From: CAWGYT01 sp963826795
GTDB taxonomy: Bacteria > Planctomycetota > Planctomycetia > Pirellulales > Pirellulaceae
Direction of reading: 5' to 3'
Assembly: GCA_963826795.1 (NCBI GenBank)
Contig: CAWGYT010000018.1
Span: 482,661 to 546,660, forward strand
Length of the DNA stretch: 64,000 bases
The first letter of the stretch is position 1. Each line of letters begins with the position of its first letter. A model generated the notes under the pieces. It searched no databases and was not told the DNA's origin. It worked only from the letters and a program-made list of their open reading frames with translations. Positions 39,413 to 48,761 of this stretch are shown piece by piece. A program made the position numbers and the translations under genes.

Positions 39413-39586
39413 GGGCAACTCCTCGGGCACGGGTGCCCTCCTCGGAATGACAACACGAATTCCCCGTTCGGAGGAATGAAATTTGATGGGACGTGACACC
39501 TTCGAGTTGGCGGCGGGGACGACTTGGTCCGGCCCCCGGGGGTCAAGATCGACGACGGACCGACTCGGACGATGGACTGACTCGGG

Positions 39587-40084
39587 CTACGCATCCTCGC
39601 GTCCGCGCAAGCGGTCGACCATCCGCCAGTCACCGCGGGCCGTTCCGACCTCCGTCCACGAACCCTGCGGTCCGGTCAGCAGGACCGCCGTGGCCGTCTT
39701 CAGCACGGCCGACTCGCCGGTCAGCACGTGCACCAGGTGTTCCCATCCTGGGTTGTGTCCAAGCAGCATCAAAGTGGTCACGGAATCGGGGACGAGTTCC
39801 AGCAGCGACACGACGTCGGCATAGCCGCCCAGATAAAGTCCGCGACTGAATTCGGCTTGGACCTCCGGACCCCAGATCGTCGCCATGTGGGCAAACGTTT
39901 CCCGCGTACGGCAGGCATCGCTGCTAAGCACGAAGTCGGGCTGCCAGCCTCGATCGCTGAGTCGCTGAGCCAACCGCACGGACTCGTCCCGGCCGCGTTG
40001 GTTCAGCGGACGTGCATGGTCAGTTCGATCAGGTTTATCCCACGAGCTCTTGGCGTGGCGCATGACGATCAGACGGCGTTCCAA
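39587..40084 (-). CDS. SixA-type histidine phosphatase
   Basis: 165 residues from TTG 40084; the N-terminus LIVMRHAKSSWDKPDRTDHA is the RHG phosphatase catalytic loop of SixA, where the His accepts phosphate. LMLLGHNPGWEHLV provides the second catalytic His. SixA removes phosphate from histidine phosphotransfer domains, so it could act on phosphorelay proteins such as the hybrid kinase at 45268. It lies 34 bp downstream of ppk on the same strand. Confidence 0.9.
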   Translation of the reverse strand: MERRLIVMRHAKSSWDKPDRTDHARPLNQRGRDESVRLAQRLSDRGWQPDFVLSSDACRTRETFAHMATIWGPEVQAEFSRGLYLGGYADVVSLLELVPDSVTTLMLLGHNPGWEHLVHVLTGESAVLKTATAVLLTGPQGSWTEVGTARGDWRMVDRLRGREDA

Positions 40085-40117
40085 TTCCGTGCCCTTTCCG
40101 TGCGGTTGCGGCTCAAT

Positions 40118-42478
40118 TTACTTGAACGACTGTTTGCCCCTGGGCTTTCTCTTGTCCTTTTGCGACTTGTCGGTGGTCCCGTTCCCTCCGTCGAGCACGG
40201 GGATGCGATCCGCCGCGTCGATCGAGATTGGCCAAGGCTCGGAGTCCAGCAACTTGGTTTGGCAGCGGAACGGGCTTTCACCTCGTTTCGGTCGCACGCG
40301 GACGTACGTGCCGTCGGTCCTGAGCCGGCGCGTTCGCTGATTGTCGCTCAAAATCGCCGGCAGCATTTCGGAGAGGATTTGTTTTCTAAGCGGCGGCGCT
40401 TCGATCGGGAACATGACCTCCACGCGGCGAAAGAAATTCCTCGGCATCCAGTCCGCGCTGGCCAGAAAGATCTTGGCCGTTTCGTCGGGCCCAAACACAT
40501 AGACCCGGCTGTGCTCCAGGAATCGATCGACGATGCTGGTCACCTGGATCGTTTCCGAGATCTCCTTGATCCCGGGCCGAAGGCAACAAATGCCCCGCAC
40601 GACCAATTGCACCGGAACCCCCGCCTGGCTGGCCCGATAGAGCGCATCAATCACTCGGTGGTCGACCAGGGCGTTGAGTTTCGCGAAGATTCGCGACGGT
40701 TTCCCGCGACGAGCTAATTCCGTTTGTTCGTCAATCAATTCGATGGTGCGCCGATGCAGATCGGCCGGTGCCACGACGAGCTTGCGCCAGGAGTAGCCTT
40801 GGGAGTAGCCGGTCAGGAGGTTGAACAGCCCGGACACATCGGCGCCGAAGTCCTCATTGGCGGTGAACAGACCCAGATCGGTATAGATCCGCGCCGTGGA
40901 GGGATTGTAGTTACCCGTTCCCAGGTGGACGTAGCGGCGGACGACGTCGGCTTCCTGGCGGACGACGAGTGACACCTTGCAGTGGGTCTTGAGATCCAGG
41001 AACCCATACACGACGTGGACGCCGGATTGTTCCAGTTTCCGCGCCCATCCCACGTTGGCCTCTTCATCGAATCGCGCCTGCAATTCGACCAGGGCCGTCA
41101 CTTGTTTCCCCGACTCGGCTGCCTGAGTGAGTGCCTTGACGATGGGCGAGTCACCACTGGTCCGATAGAGCGTCTGTTTGATCGCCAACACGTGCGGGTC
41201 CTCGGCGGCCTTGAGCACGAAGTCGACGACCGGGGAGAAATCATCGTAGGGATGGTGCAGCAGAATATCCCGTCGACTGATGGCGGAAAAGATATCCTCA
41301 CCGTGCCGCCGCAGGCCCGCGGCAATGCGAGGCTTGAACGGCTTGTCGCGGAGGCGCTCGCAATCAGGCAGTTCGTACAAGGACATCAACCCCGTCAAAT
41401 CCAGCGGCCCCGGGATGCGGTAGACCTCGCTGTAGGCCGGGCTGTGCCGGAGCTCTTCCTGGTCAACGATCGTCTCGACCAGCTCGTCGGCGGCCGATTG
41501 AGCGATCTCCAGCCGCACCGCGTCGGCGCGGCGTCGCTCCTTCAACCGTTCCTCGATCAGCCGCAACATGTCGTCCGACTCTTGCTCGATCAAGTCCAGA
41601 TCGCTGTCGCGTGTGATTCGGAAGGGCGCGCACGTCAGGATCTCGTGGCCACCAAACAGTTCCGGCAGCCGGGCGCTGACCAGATCCTCCAGGAACACGA
41701 ACGTCCGCGCATCCCGCTCCGTCGGAATCAGTCGCGGCAGGACCTGAGGCACCTGGACAACGGCAAACAGCCGTTTGGGACCGATCCCGGTACGGCGACG
41801 AACCGTCACGCCGATGTAGACGCTGCGGTTGTGATAGCGCGGCCGAGGATGACTGGGATCGATGGCCATCGGCGTGATGATTGGAAAAACGGTCTCCCGG
41901 AAGAACCGATCCAGATAGGCGGTGTCGGGCACGTCCTTCAGCGGGACAATGCCGATGCCCTGATCTCGCAGCGCCGGCACGACCGCGTCGGTCCAACATC
42001 TGTACTGGTCCATGACCAGCTGTGAGGTGCGCGCATAGATCAACCGCAATTGCGCAATCGCTCGCAAACCATCCGGGTTGTAGTCCTGGGGGGCCTCCGA
42101 AGCGAACGCCTGCTCCCTCAGCCCGGCGACCCGGACCATGAAGAACTCGTCGAGATTCGAGCTGAAGATGGACAGGAACTTCACCCGCTCCAGCAGGGGC
42201 GTCGTCGAATCCTCGGCCTCCTCCAGGACGCGCGCGTTGAATTCCAGCCAACTCAATTCGCGGTTGATATAATGGTCCGGTCGAAACGATTGTAGATCCA
42301 CGGCCTGCACCTGTACCTTCGATTCAGGGAATTGATACTCGGACGACTCAAAGGTAGCCCTATCTCGACCCGTCGCACCGGATCCGCGTCGAATCGAAGC
42401 GAATCTTCGCCAGAACGGACGCCGTGGGGTCGGAAGCGGCGGGGCAACACCGCGAGGGAATCGACGCCGCGACTCCAT
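40118..42478 (-). CDS. ppk1: Polyphosphate kinase 1
   Basis: 786 residues from ATG 42478; the family core starts near residue 70 with YINRELSWLEFNARVLEEA, so a later start is possible. VRRYVHLGTGNYNPSTARIY contains the catalytic histidine that is autophosphorylated. ANEDFGADVSGLFNLLTGYS and VVRGICCLRPGIKEIS are further conserved segments. The enzyme makes polyphosphate from ATP at the inner membrane. The SixA-type gene downstream may be co-transcribed. Confidence 0.96.
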   Translation of the reverse strand: MESRRRFPRGVAPPLPTPRRPFWRRFASIRRGSGATGRDRATFESSEYQFPESKVQVQAVDLQSFRPDHYINRELSWLEFNARVLEEAEDSTTPLLERVKFLSIFSSNLDEFFMVRVAGLREQAFASEAPQDYNPDGLRAIAQLRLIYARTSQLVMDQYRCWTDAVVPALRDQGIGIVPLKDVPDTAYLDRFFRETVFPIITPMAIDPSHPRPRYHNRSVYIGVTVRRRTGIGPKRLFAVVQVPQVLPRLIPTERDARTFVFLEDLVSARLPELFGGHEILTCAPFRITRDSDLDLIEQESDDMLRLIEERLKERRRADAVRLEIAQSAADELVETIVDQEELRHSPAYSEVYRIPGPLDLTGLMSLYELPDCERLRDKPFKPRIAAGLRRHGEDIFSAISRRDILLHHPYDDFSPVVDFVLKAAEDPHVLAIKQTLYRTSGDSPIVKALTQAAESGKQVTALVELQARFDEEANVGWARKLEQSGVHVVYGFLDLKTHCKVSLVVRQEADVVRRYVHLGTGNYNPSTARIYTDLGLFTANEDFGADVSGLFNLLTGYSQGYSWRKLVVAPADLHRRTIELIDEQTELARRGKPSRIFAKLNALVDHRVIDALYRASQAGVPVQLVVRGICCLRPGIKEISETIQVTSIVDRFLEHSRVYVFGPDETAKIFLASADWMPRNFFRRVEVMFPIEAPPLRKQILSEMLPAILSDNQRTRRLRTDGTYVRVRPKRGESPFRCQTKLLDSEPWPISIDAADRIPVLDGGNGTTDKSQKDKRKPRGKQSFK

Positions 42479-42601
42479 CGGTCAAGCCAACATCGGCGGC
42501 CCGTTGCATCGCTCGTTCGACGCGCCGATTATAACGCCTAGGATGGGGCGTCGCAGGCCAAAGCTCGGCACGCCACGTTTTGCTGCCTCGGAATTGCAAC
42601 G

Positions 42602-44305
42602 ATGCCTCGCTTCCCGACCAATCTGGCCCAGCTCGTGCTCGACCGTCTTTCGGCCACGCCCGATCGCGACGCGATTCGTTTTCGGCAGGACGGCGAACTG
42701 GAATGCCGCACGTGGCGCGAGTTTGCCGACGAGGTCTATCAGGTGGCCGGCGCCCTGCTCGCCAGCGGCGTCTCGGAGGGCTCCCGTGTGGCCCAGCTCG
42801 CGGAAAACCGCTACGAATGGATCCTGGTCGACCTGGCGATCTATCTGTGTCAGGCGGTCCACGTGCCGATTCATGCCCCCCTGGCCGGCCCCCAGGTGCT
42901 GTTTCAGATCCAACATAGCGGCGCTGAAGTGCTGTTCGTTTCCAATGCCGCTCAACTCGAAAAACTGGTGCCGCTCGCCAGCCAGCTACCCCGTGGCTTG
43001 CGGCTGATCGCGTTTGATGCGGCGGCCGAGTCATTCGCCCTGCCGCGGCCCGAGACTTGGACCGCGTGGCTCCAGACCGCTGCCCCGGGCGAGTCGGCGC
43101 CCGACGCCGCCCGTGTGGCCGCCCGAACCGTCCCCGCCGATGCGGTCGCCACGATCCTCTACACGTCAGGGACGACCGGCCAACCGAAGGGGGTGATGCT
43201 GAGCCATCACAATCTCGTCACGAACAGCTGCAGCACGGTGTGGCAATTCGGGATGCGGCCGAACGACGTCCGGCTGTGCTTCTTGCCGCTCAGCCACATC
43301 TTTGCCCGCACCTGCGATCTTTACACGTGGCTCGTGACCGGTTCGGAACTCTGCCTGGCGACCTCCCGCGAAACCGTGCTGCTGGATTGTCAGTGGGCCC
43401 GGCCGACGATCATCAGCGGCGTCCCCTATTTTTATGACCGACTTTATCGGGTGCTTCAGGAGCAAGGAATCGCCGACGATCCCGACAGCTTGCGACAATT
43501 GCTGGGTGGCCGCATCGAATTCTGCTCCAGCGGCGGCGCCGCGTTGGCCGATCCCACCTTCGACTTCTTCCAGCGGAGCGGGATTCCGCTGCTGCAGGGC
43601 TATGGGCTCACCGAGACCTCACCCGTGATCACACTCAGCACCCCCGAGGCCTACCGGCGCGGGTCGGCCGGCCAGCCCCTACCGGGCGTTGAGGTCGCCT
43701 TGGCCGAGGACGGCGAGATCATCACACGCGGACCACACGTGATGAAAGGATATTGGCAGGATCCGGCCGCGACCGCCGAATGCCTCCGCGACGGCTGGTT
43801 CTATACGGGCGATCTCGGCAGGATCGATGACGACCAGTTCGTTTGGATTACCGGGCGAAAGAAGGAATTGATCGTGACCGCCGCGGGCAAGAACATCGCC
43901 CCCGTCTGGTTGGAAAGCCTCCTCTGCGAAGATCCTCTCATCGAGCAGGCGATGGTCATCGGCGATAATCGCAACTACCTGGCCGCGCTGATCGTGCCAA
44001 ACTGGGAGGCCCTGCAACGACAACTGCCCCACCTGAACCTCTCGGGTGACGATCCCGGACGGCGACTTCAACCTCAGACGTTGCAATTGATCCAGGCCGT
44101 GATTGAACGGAGGCTGTCCTGCGTCTCTCATCACGAACAGGTCCGGAAATTCGCGCTGCTCGACCGGCCCTTCTCGATCGAACGGCATGAGCTGACCCCC
44201 AAACTCAGCCTGCGACGCTCGATTATCCGAGAACACTACCGAGCCGAAATCCAAGCGATGTATGGCTCAAGTGAACCCACGCCTCCGGCAAGCTGGGACA
44301 ACTAG
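42602..44305 (+). CDS. Long-chain fatty acid-CoA ligase / AMP-dependent synthetase
   Basis: 567 residues. ILYTSGTTGQPKGVMLSH is the AMP-binding loop; LQGYGLTETSPVITL the A5 motif; GWFYTGDLGRIDDDQFVWI the hinge; and RKKELIVTAAGKNIAPVWLE carries the catalytic lysine. It lacks a carrier-protein domain. Such enzymes activate fatty acids by adenylation then thioesterification to CoA. The chain-length preference is not visible. It is divergent from ppk1, with a short shared promoter region. Confidence 0.93.
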   Translation: MPRFPTNLAQLVLDRLSATPDRDAIRFRQDGELECRTWREFADEVYQVAGALLASGVSEGSRVAQLAENRYEWILVDLAIYLCQAVHVPIHAPLAGPQVLFQIQHSGAEVLFVSNAAQLEKLVPLASQLPRGLRLIAFDAAAESFALPRPETWTAWLQTAAPGESAPDAARVAARTVPADAVATILYTSGTTGQPKGVMLSHHNLVTNSCSTVWQFGMRPNDVRLCFLPLSHIFARTCDLYTWLVTGSELCLATSRETVLLDCQWARPTIISGVPYFYDRLYRVLQEQGIADDPDSLRQLLGGRIEFCSSGGAALADPTFDFFQRSGIPLLQGYGLTETSPVITLSTPEAYRRGSAGQPLPGVEVALAEDGEIITRGPHVMKGYWQDPAATAECLRDGWFYTGDLGRIDDDQFVWITGRKKELIVTAAGKNIAPVWLESLLCEDPLIEQAMVIGDNRNYLAALIVPNWEALQRQLPHLNLSGDDPGRRLQPQTLQLIQAVIERRLSCVSHHEQVRKFALLDRPFSIERHELTPKLSLRRSIIREHYRAEIQAMYGSSEPTPPASWDN

Positions 44306-44315
44306 CCGTGTTCGT

Positions 44316-44395
44316 ACGGCTCAGCAGGAGCTTCGCCCTCCCGGGCTCAACTTGCACGGCTCAGCAGGAGCTTCGCCCTCCCGGGCTCAACTTGC
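44316..44395. repeat. Exact 40-bp tandem duplication
   Basis: ACGGCTCAGCAGGAGCTTCG and the following 20 bases occur twice without a mismatch (44316-44355, 44356-44395). It lies in the convergent space between the acyl-CoA ligase and a small membrane gene. The GGCTCAGCAGGAGC core suggests a dispersed repeat family. Confidence 0.9.
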
Positions 44396-44451
44396 GATTT
44401 AGGCCGCCGTCTGGCAGGCGGAGCAACGGTTCCCTCGGCTCACGCCCTTCG

Positions 44452-44844
44452 TCAGTGTTCCGCTTCTCGATTCGAGTTGGGACCGCGCGAATTTGTTTCC
44501 GTACTGGCAGTTCGCAGCTCAAGCTGCGGTGGGCGCAGCCATTGTTCCAAGCGAACACTGAGCCAACCGGCGAGCGTTACGGTGACCAGGGTCAGCGTCA
44601 CACCAAACCAACCGGAAAGCTGCCACCGCGAACCAGGGCACAGGACAATCGCCGCGTAGGTGGCGAGGGCGCCCCAACCAAACGTCTGCTGCGGTCCTCG
44701 TCCACAGCGAATCGCGGTGACCAGCAGCGCGGGCACGACGAAAACCACGGCCCCGGCCAATCCTCCCGTGACGCTCGGCGGCACCACCAGGACGAGCGCG
44801 ACGACAAGGATCAACAGCATGATGGCCCGTAACGAGAACTGCAT
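44452..44844 (-). CDS. Small membrane protein of unknown function
   Basis: 130 residues from ATG 44844 with GGGGAGGA 9 nt upstream. FSLRAIMLLILVVALVLVV is the planctomycete-type N-terminal TM start. Two or three more hydrophobic helices (GGLAGAVVFVVPALLVTAI; SGWFGVTLTLVTVTLAGWL) follow, and the tail is polar. No domain is recognised. An open frame continues upstream to 44925 but has no ribosome site. Confidence 0.65.
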   Translation of the reverse strand: MQFSLRAIMLLILVVALVLVVPPSVTGGLAGAVVFVVPALLVTAIRCGRGPQQTFGWGALATYAAIVLCPGSRWQLSGWFGVTLTLVTVTLAGWLSVRLEQWLRPPQLELRTASTETNSRGPNSNREAEH

Positions 44845-45267
44845 CCGCCCGATCCTCCCCGCCGCATGAACTCGCTGACCCCACCCCGCCCATGCACGCC
44901 GATCGGGGTCGGCCGCCGGCCGCACCTTGGAACGGTGCGCCCGATGTCAGCGCTGACGCTATTGTCGGTCCCACTTCGGTTTCCTGCCAGTCCTTGCGTT
45001 TTGATCCCGTCCCGTCCAACTGCGGCTCTCAGTTCGCGGCAGGATGGAGGACCGATCGCCCGGCCCTGGCCGTGATTCGGCAATGCCCGGGCAACGATTG
45101 AGTTTCGAGTGGCGAGTCGTTATCGTGTGTCGGTGGGGACAAATGACCAGGTCGATCCGCGAAGCCATTGGTCGAAGAAAACGGTGCGCCCGAAGTTTTC
45201 GCGGCGCGCGGATCGCCCCTGTTGCGGAGTTCTCGATTCTCGGCGCAGATCATAGCGGAGCGCGAAT
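44845..45267. other. 423-bp intergenic region upstream of the hybrid kinase
   Basis: Divergent space between the small membrane gene and the hybrid histidine kinase. It is G+C-rich with no repeat, hairpin or convincing small gene. The kinase promoter must lie here but is not assigned. Confidence 0.5.
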
Positions 45268-48060
45268 GTGGATGCAGCACCGGAAAAGATTCCCGACGTC
45301 GAAACGGAGAAGGACCTCGACTCGCTGCTGCTGTCGCTGGTGGAAAACCTCCCGGTTCACGTCGCCCGAAAGGACTTGAAGGGACACATCACGTTCGCCA
45401 ATCAGGCGTTCTGTCGCTTGCTGGGATTGACGCGATCCGAGGTCATCGGCAAGACGGATTTTGACTTTTTCCCGAAGGAGCTTGCGGAAAAGTACCGACA
45501 CGACGACATGTTGGTCGAGCGAACCGGGCAAACCTTCTCGGACATCGAAGCCAATTATTCCGGCGGCGAGACGCACTACTTCGAGGTTCGGAAGACTCCG
45601 GTTTGTTCGCAGTCCGGGCGAGTCGTCGGCACGCAGGTCATTTTCTGGGACGTTTCGGCGCACAAACGAACGGAAGCCGAGCTTGATCAAGAACGACAGC
45701 TGCTCAATGCGCTGCTGGCCAATACGCCGGACCACATTGTGTTCAAGGATGCCGAGGGCCGCTTCATTCGCGTCAGTCGCGCCCATGCTCTCTTAATCGG
45801 GCTGAACGACCCGGCCGACGCGATCGGCAAGACCGACGCCGACTTTTTTCCAGCCGACTACGCGCAGCGGTCGCGAGAGGACGAGCTGCAAGTGATGCGC
45901 AGCGGCCGCTCGCTGGTGGCTCAGGAAGAACAGCTTGTCCGCAGCGACGGCCGCGTGACGTGGGTGTCCAATACGAAGGCCCCTTTGCGAAACTACCGCG
46001 GGGAAGTGGTGGGGACATTCGGGATCTCCCGGGATATCACCAACCGCAAGTTGGCCGAGGAGGCCCAGCGGGAAGCCAAGGAGGCGGCCGAGGCGGCCAA
46101 TCAGGCCAAGAGCGACTTTCTGGCGAACATGAGTCACGAGATTCGCACACCGCTGAACGCGATCATCGGGATGACCGAGCTCGTCCTCGATTCGGATCTC
46201 TCTCCCTTGCAGCACGACTATCTGCAGACCGTTTTGGCATCGGGTGAAACCCTGCTGGGAATCATTAACCAGATCCTGGACTTCTCGAAGATCGAAGCAC
46301 GCAAGATTGAACTGGAGTCCGTGCCCTTTTCGATTCGCGAGATCTTCGGCGATACACTCAAGGCCCTCGCCTACCACGCCCACTCCAAAGGCCTCGAACT
46401 TGCCTGGCACGTCGAGTCCGAGGTTCCCGAAACGCTGCAGGGTGACCCGACGCGGCTGAACCAGATTATCGTGAACCTGGTTGGCAATGCCATCAAGTTC
46501 ACCTCGGAGGGGGAAGTCGTGCTGCGCGTTTCGGGCTCCCTGTTGGACAACCACCAGATCCGACTGCACATCACCGTTTCGGACACAGGCGTAGGAATCC
46601 CCGCCGCCCAACTCGAAAAAATCTTCTCGGCGTTTCAACAAGCCGACACGTCAACCACGCGGCAATTTGGAGGCACCGGTCTTGGCCTCTCAATTTCATC
46701 CCGTTTGGCGGAGCTGATGAGCGGCGAGATTTGGGTGGAGAGCGAAGTCGGCCGGGGGAGTACCTTTCACGTTGACGTCTGCTTTCAAGCACCGGATCGT
46801 CCGGTCGGCACAGCGGACCGAGTCGTGCAGTTCGGGCTGGAGGGGATACGGGTCCTGGTCATTGACGACAATGCGACCAATCGGTTGATTCTGACCGAGA
46901 ACCTGAAGAACTGGCGGATGCAGGTTACCCCGGTCGAAAGCGGCGCGGCGGCGCTGGAGTTTCTCCGCGCCCAGGCGCCCGACCAGTTGCCGCAGTTGAT
47001 TGTGACCGATCATCAGATGCCGGGCATGGACGGCGTGCAGATGATTGAGGCAATTCGGGCGAACCCCAGTTGGGCCGGCTTGCCGATCATCGTCCTGACG
47101 TCGGGCACGCGCCGCTTCGAGCTCCCGCGGCTCCGTCAGCTGGGCGTGGAAGTCCGGCTGCTCAAACCGATCAAGCCCTCCGAGCTGCGGGCGGCGATCC
47201 AGAATTCGCTGGGTGTCCGCACGATGCACGTCCCGGTCGACACGCGTCCCGCCCCGTCGGTCCAAGAAGTGCTCCGAATCCTACTGGTCGAAGACGGTTG
47301 GGCGAATCAGAAGTTGGCGGCCGGCCTGCTCCAGAAATGGGGACACGACATCACCATCGCCAACAATGGGCTGGAGGCGGTCGAGGCGGTCAAGACCGTC
47401 GACTCGCCGCCGTTTGACCTGGTGCTCATGGATGTCCAAATGCCCGTGATGGATGGCCTCGAGGCGACGCGGCAGATCCGTCGACTCGAACAACACGGCG
47501 GACGGCATCTGCCGATCCTGGCCATGACGGCCCACGTCAAGACCGGCGATGAAGAACGCTGCCTCGAAGCCGGCATGGACGGCTACCTTTCCAAACCCAT
47601 CCGCCGCGAACAACTTTACGAGGCAATCAACGAAATGGCCGCCCAATACGGATCCCACCCCGATCCCGATTCCAACCCGGATTCCAACCCGGATTCCAAT
47701 GCCGATTCAGACTCCGAAGCGGCACCGGCTTTCGATCTGTCGCTCGCCCTCGACTCCGTCGAAAATGACGAACAACTGCTCCGCGACGTGATCGACGTGT
47801 TTTTGGAAGAGTGCCCCAAACTGCAGTCCGACCTGGAGCGGGCGATCGCGGAACAGGATGGAAACGGGATGCAGCGAGCCGCCCACACGATCAAGGGAGC
47901 CACCCGCATCTTCGGCTTCGAACCCGTCACGGCGCTCGCGCGGCAACTGGAAGATGAAGGCCGCACCGGCAAGTTCGAGGGCGCCGAAGCACGTGCTGCC
48001 GAGCTCGCCACGGCGCTGGCTCAACTCGTAAATCAGTTGCGAAGCTATCTCGCCGGATAG
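45268..48060 (+). CDS. Hybrid sensor histidine kinase, PAS-PAS-HisKA-HATPase-REC-REC-Hpt
   Basis: 930 residues from GTG 45268 (VDAAPEKIPDVETEKD). Two PAS domains (about 20-135 and 140-260) carry LPVHVARKDLKGHITFANQA and PDHIVFKDAEGRFIRVSRAH. HisKA has FLANMSHEIRTPLNAIIGM with His290. HATPase has NLVGNAIKF, DTGVGIP and GTGLGLSI. Two receiver domains follow (VTDHQMPGMDG and LMDVQMPVMDG). The C-terminal Hpt (AAHTIKGATRIFGF) completes a full phosphorelay. No TM helix is seen, so it is cytoplasmic. The receiver-to-Hpt linker has a short Asp/Pro/Ser repeat. The partner regulator is not identified. Confidence 0.95.
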   Translation: MDAAPEKIPDVETEKDLDSLLLSLVENLPVHVARKDLKGHITFANQAFCRLLGLTRSEVIGKTDFDFFPKELAEKYRHDDMLVERTGQTFSDIEANYSGGETHYFEVRKTPVCSQSGRVVGTQVIFWDVSAHKRTEAELDQERQLLNALLANTPDHIVFKDAEGRFIRVSRAHALLIGLNDPADAIGKTDADFFPADYAQRSREDELQVMRSGRSLVAQEEQLVRSDGRVTWVSNTKAPLRNYRGEVVGTFGISRDITNRKLAEEAQREAKEAAEAANQAKSDFLANMSHEIRTPLNAIIGMTELVLDSDLSPLQHDYLQTVLASGETLLGIINQILDFSKIEARKIELESVPFSIREIFGDTLKALAYHAHSKGLELAWHVESEVPETLQGDPTRLNQIIVNLVGNAIKFTSEGEVVLRVSGSLLDNHQIRLHITVSDTGVGIPAAQLEKIFSAFQQADTSTTRQFGGTGLGLSISSRLAELMSGEIWVESEVGRGSTFHVDVCFQAPDRPVGTADRVVQFGLEGIRVLVIDDNATNRLILTENLKNWRMQVTPVESGAAALEFLRAQAPDQLPQLIVTDHQMPGMDGVQMIEAIRANPSWAGLPIIVLTSGTRRFELPRLRQLGVEVRLLKPIKPSELRAAIQNSLGVRTMHVPVDTRPAPSVQEVLRILLVEDGWANQKLAAGLLQKWGHDITIANNGLEAVEAVKTVDSPPFDLVLMDVQMPVMDGLEATRQIRRLEQHGGRHLPILAMTAHVKTGDEERCLEAGMDGYLSKPIRREQLYEAINEMAAQYGSHPDPDSNPDSNPDSNADSDSEAAPAFDLSLALDSVENDEQLLRDVIDVFLEECPKLQSDLERAIAEQDGNGMQRAAHTIKGATRIFGFEPVTALARQLEDEGRTGKFEGAEARAAELATALAQLVNQLRSYLAG

Positions 48061-48147
48061 GGTGCGCTACATCGCGGGCGGGCGAGGCGGATCGGGAGGG
48101 CGAGACTCCCGAATGTCTGCATTCCTTCCGGGTGATTGCCATCCGAT

Positions 48148-48639
48148 TTAGATCAGGACGGGCTTGCCGAGTTGACGTCGCAGGACGGCAAGTTGTCCGG
48201 CGTGCATCAGGGGATGCGTCGCGATCAAGGTGAACATCTGGCCGACGGTCGGAAAATGCTGACGAAACGGCTCCGGACTCGGCCGGTCCAGATCCTCGTC
48301 CGACATGGATTCCAGCGCGGCCAGCGTGGCGGTTCGCGCCTTCTGCAACAGGTCAAGATATTCCTGCTTCGTGCAAAAACTGGCGGGGTCGTCGATCCCA
48401 CAGGCTTCTTTCGAATGCTGGGCCGCGAATCCGTCGGGCAGCGGGGTGCCTTTGCCGGGGCAAATCGATTCCAGCAAGCTGGTCTCGGAGCTGATCAGGT
48501 GACCGAGCTGCCAGGCAAAATGATTGCAACCCGGACTTGGCCGCTTCATGAGGTCTTCTTCGGCCAGATCACTGAGATAAGTCGTCAGCACAAACAGGCT
48601 CACATCCATCGACGCTCGAATCGCATCGTTGGTATTCAT
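48148..48639 (-). CDS. DinB family metal-dependent protein
   Basis: 163 residues. The DinB four-helix bundle shows CNHFAWQLGHLISSETSL with the first His ligand, and HPLMHAGQLAVLRRQLGKP at the C-terminus with the H-x-x-x-H pair, giving a three-His metal site. In the DinB/YfiT superfamily these are thiol-dependent enzymes or of unknown role. It converges with the hybrid kinase gene. Confidence 0.88.
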   Translation of the reverse strand: MNTNDAIRASMDVSLFVLTTYLSDLAEEDLMKRPSPGCNHFAWQLGHLISSETSLLESICPGKGTPLPDGFAAQHSKEACGIDDPASFCTKQEYLDLLQKARTATLAALESMSDEDLDRPSPEPFRQHFPTVGQMFTLIATHPLMHAGQLAVLRRQLGKPVLI

Positions 48640-48761
48640 ATTTCAACTCCGTAAAAAAAGCGTTCTACTTCGGAACAAATTTCGCAACAAGCGGATTCAT
48701 CGTTCCGGCCGCGAGCCAGCCTTTCCGCGCGGCGTTCCGTCTCGCTCGACGAGACCTCGGC

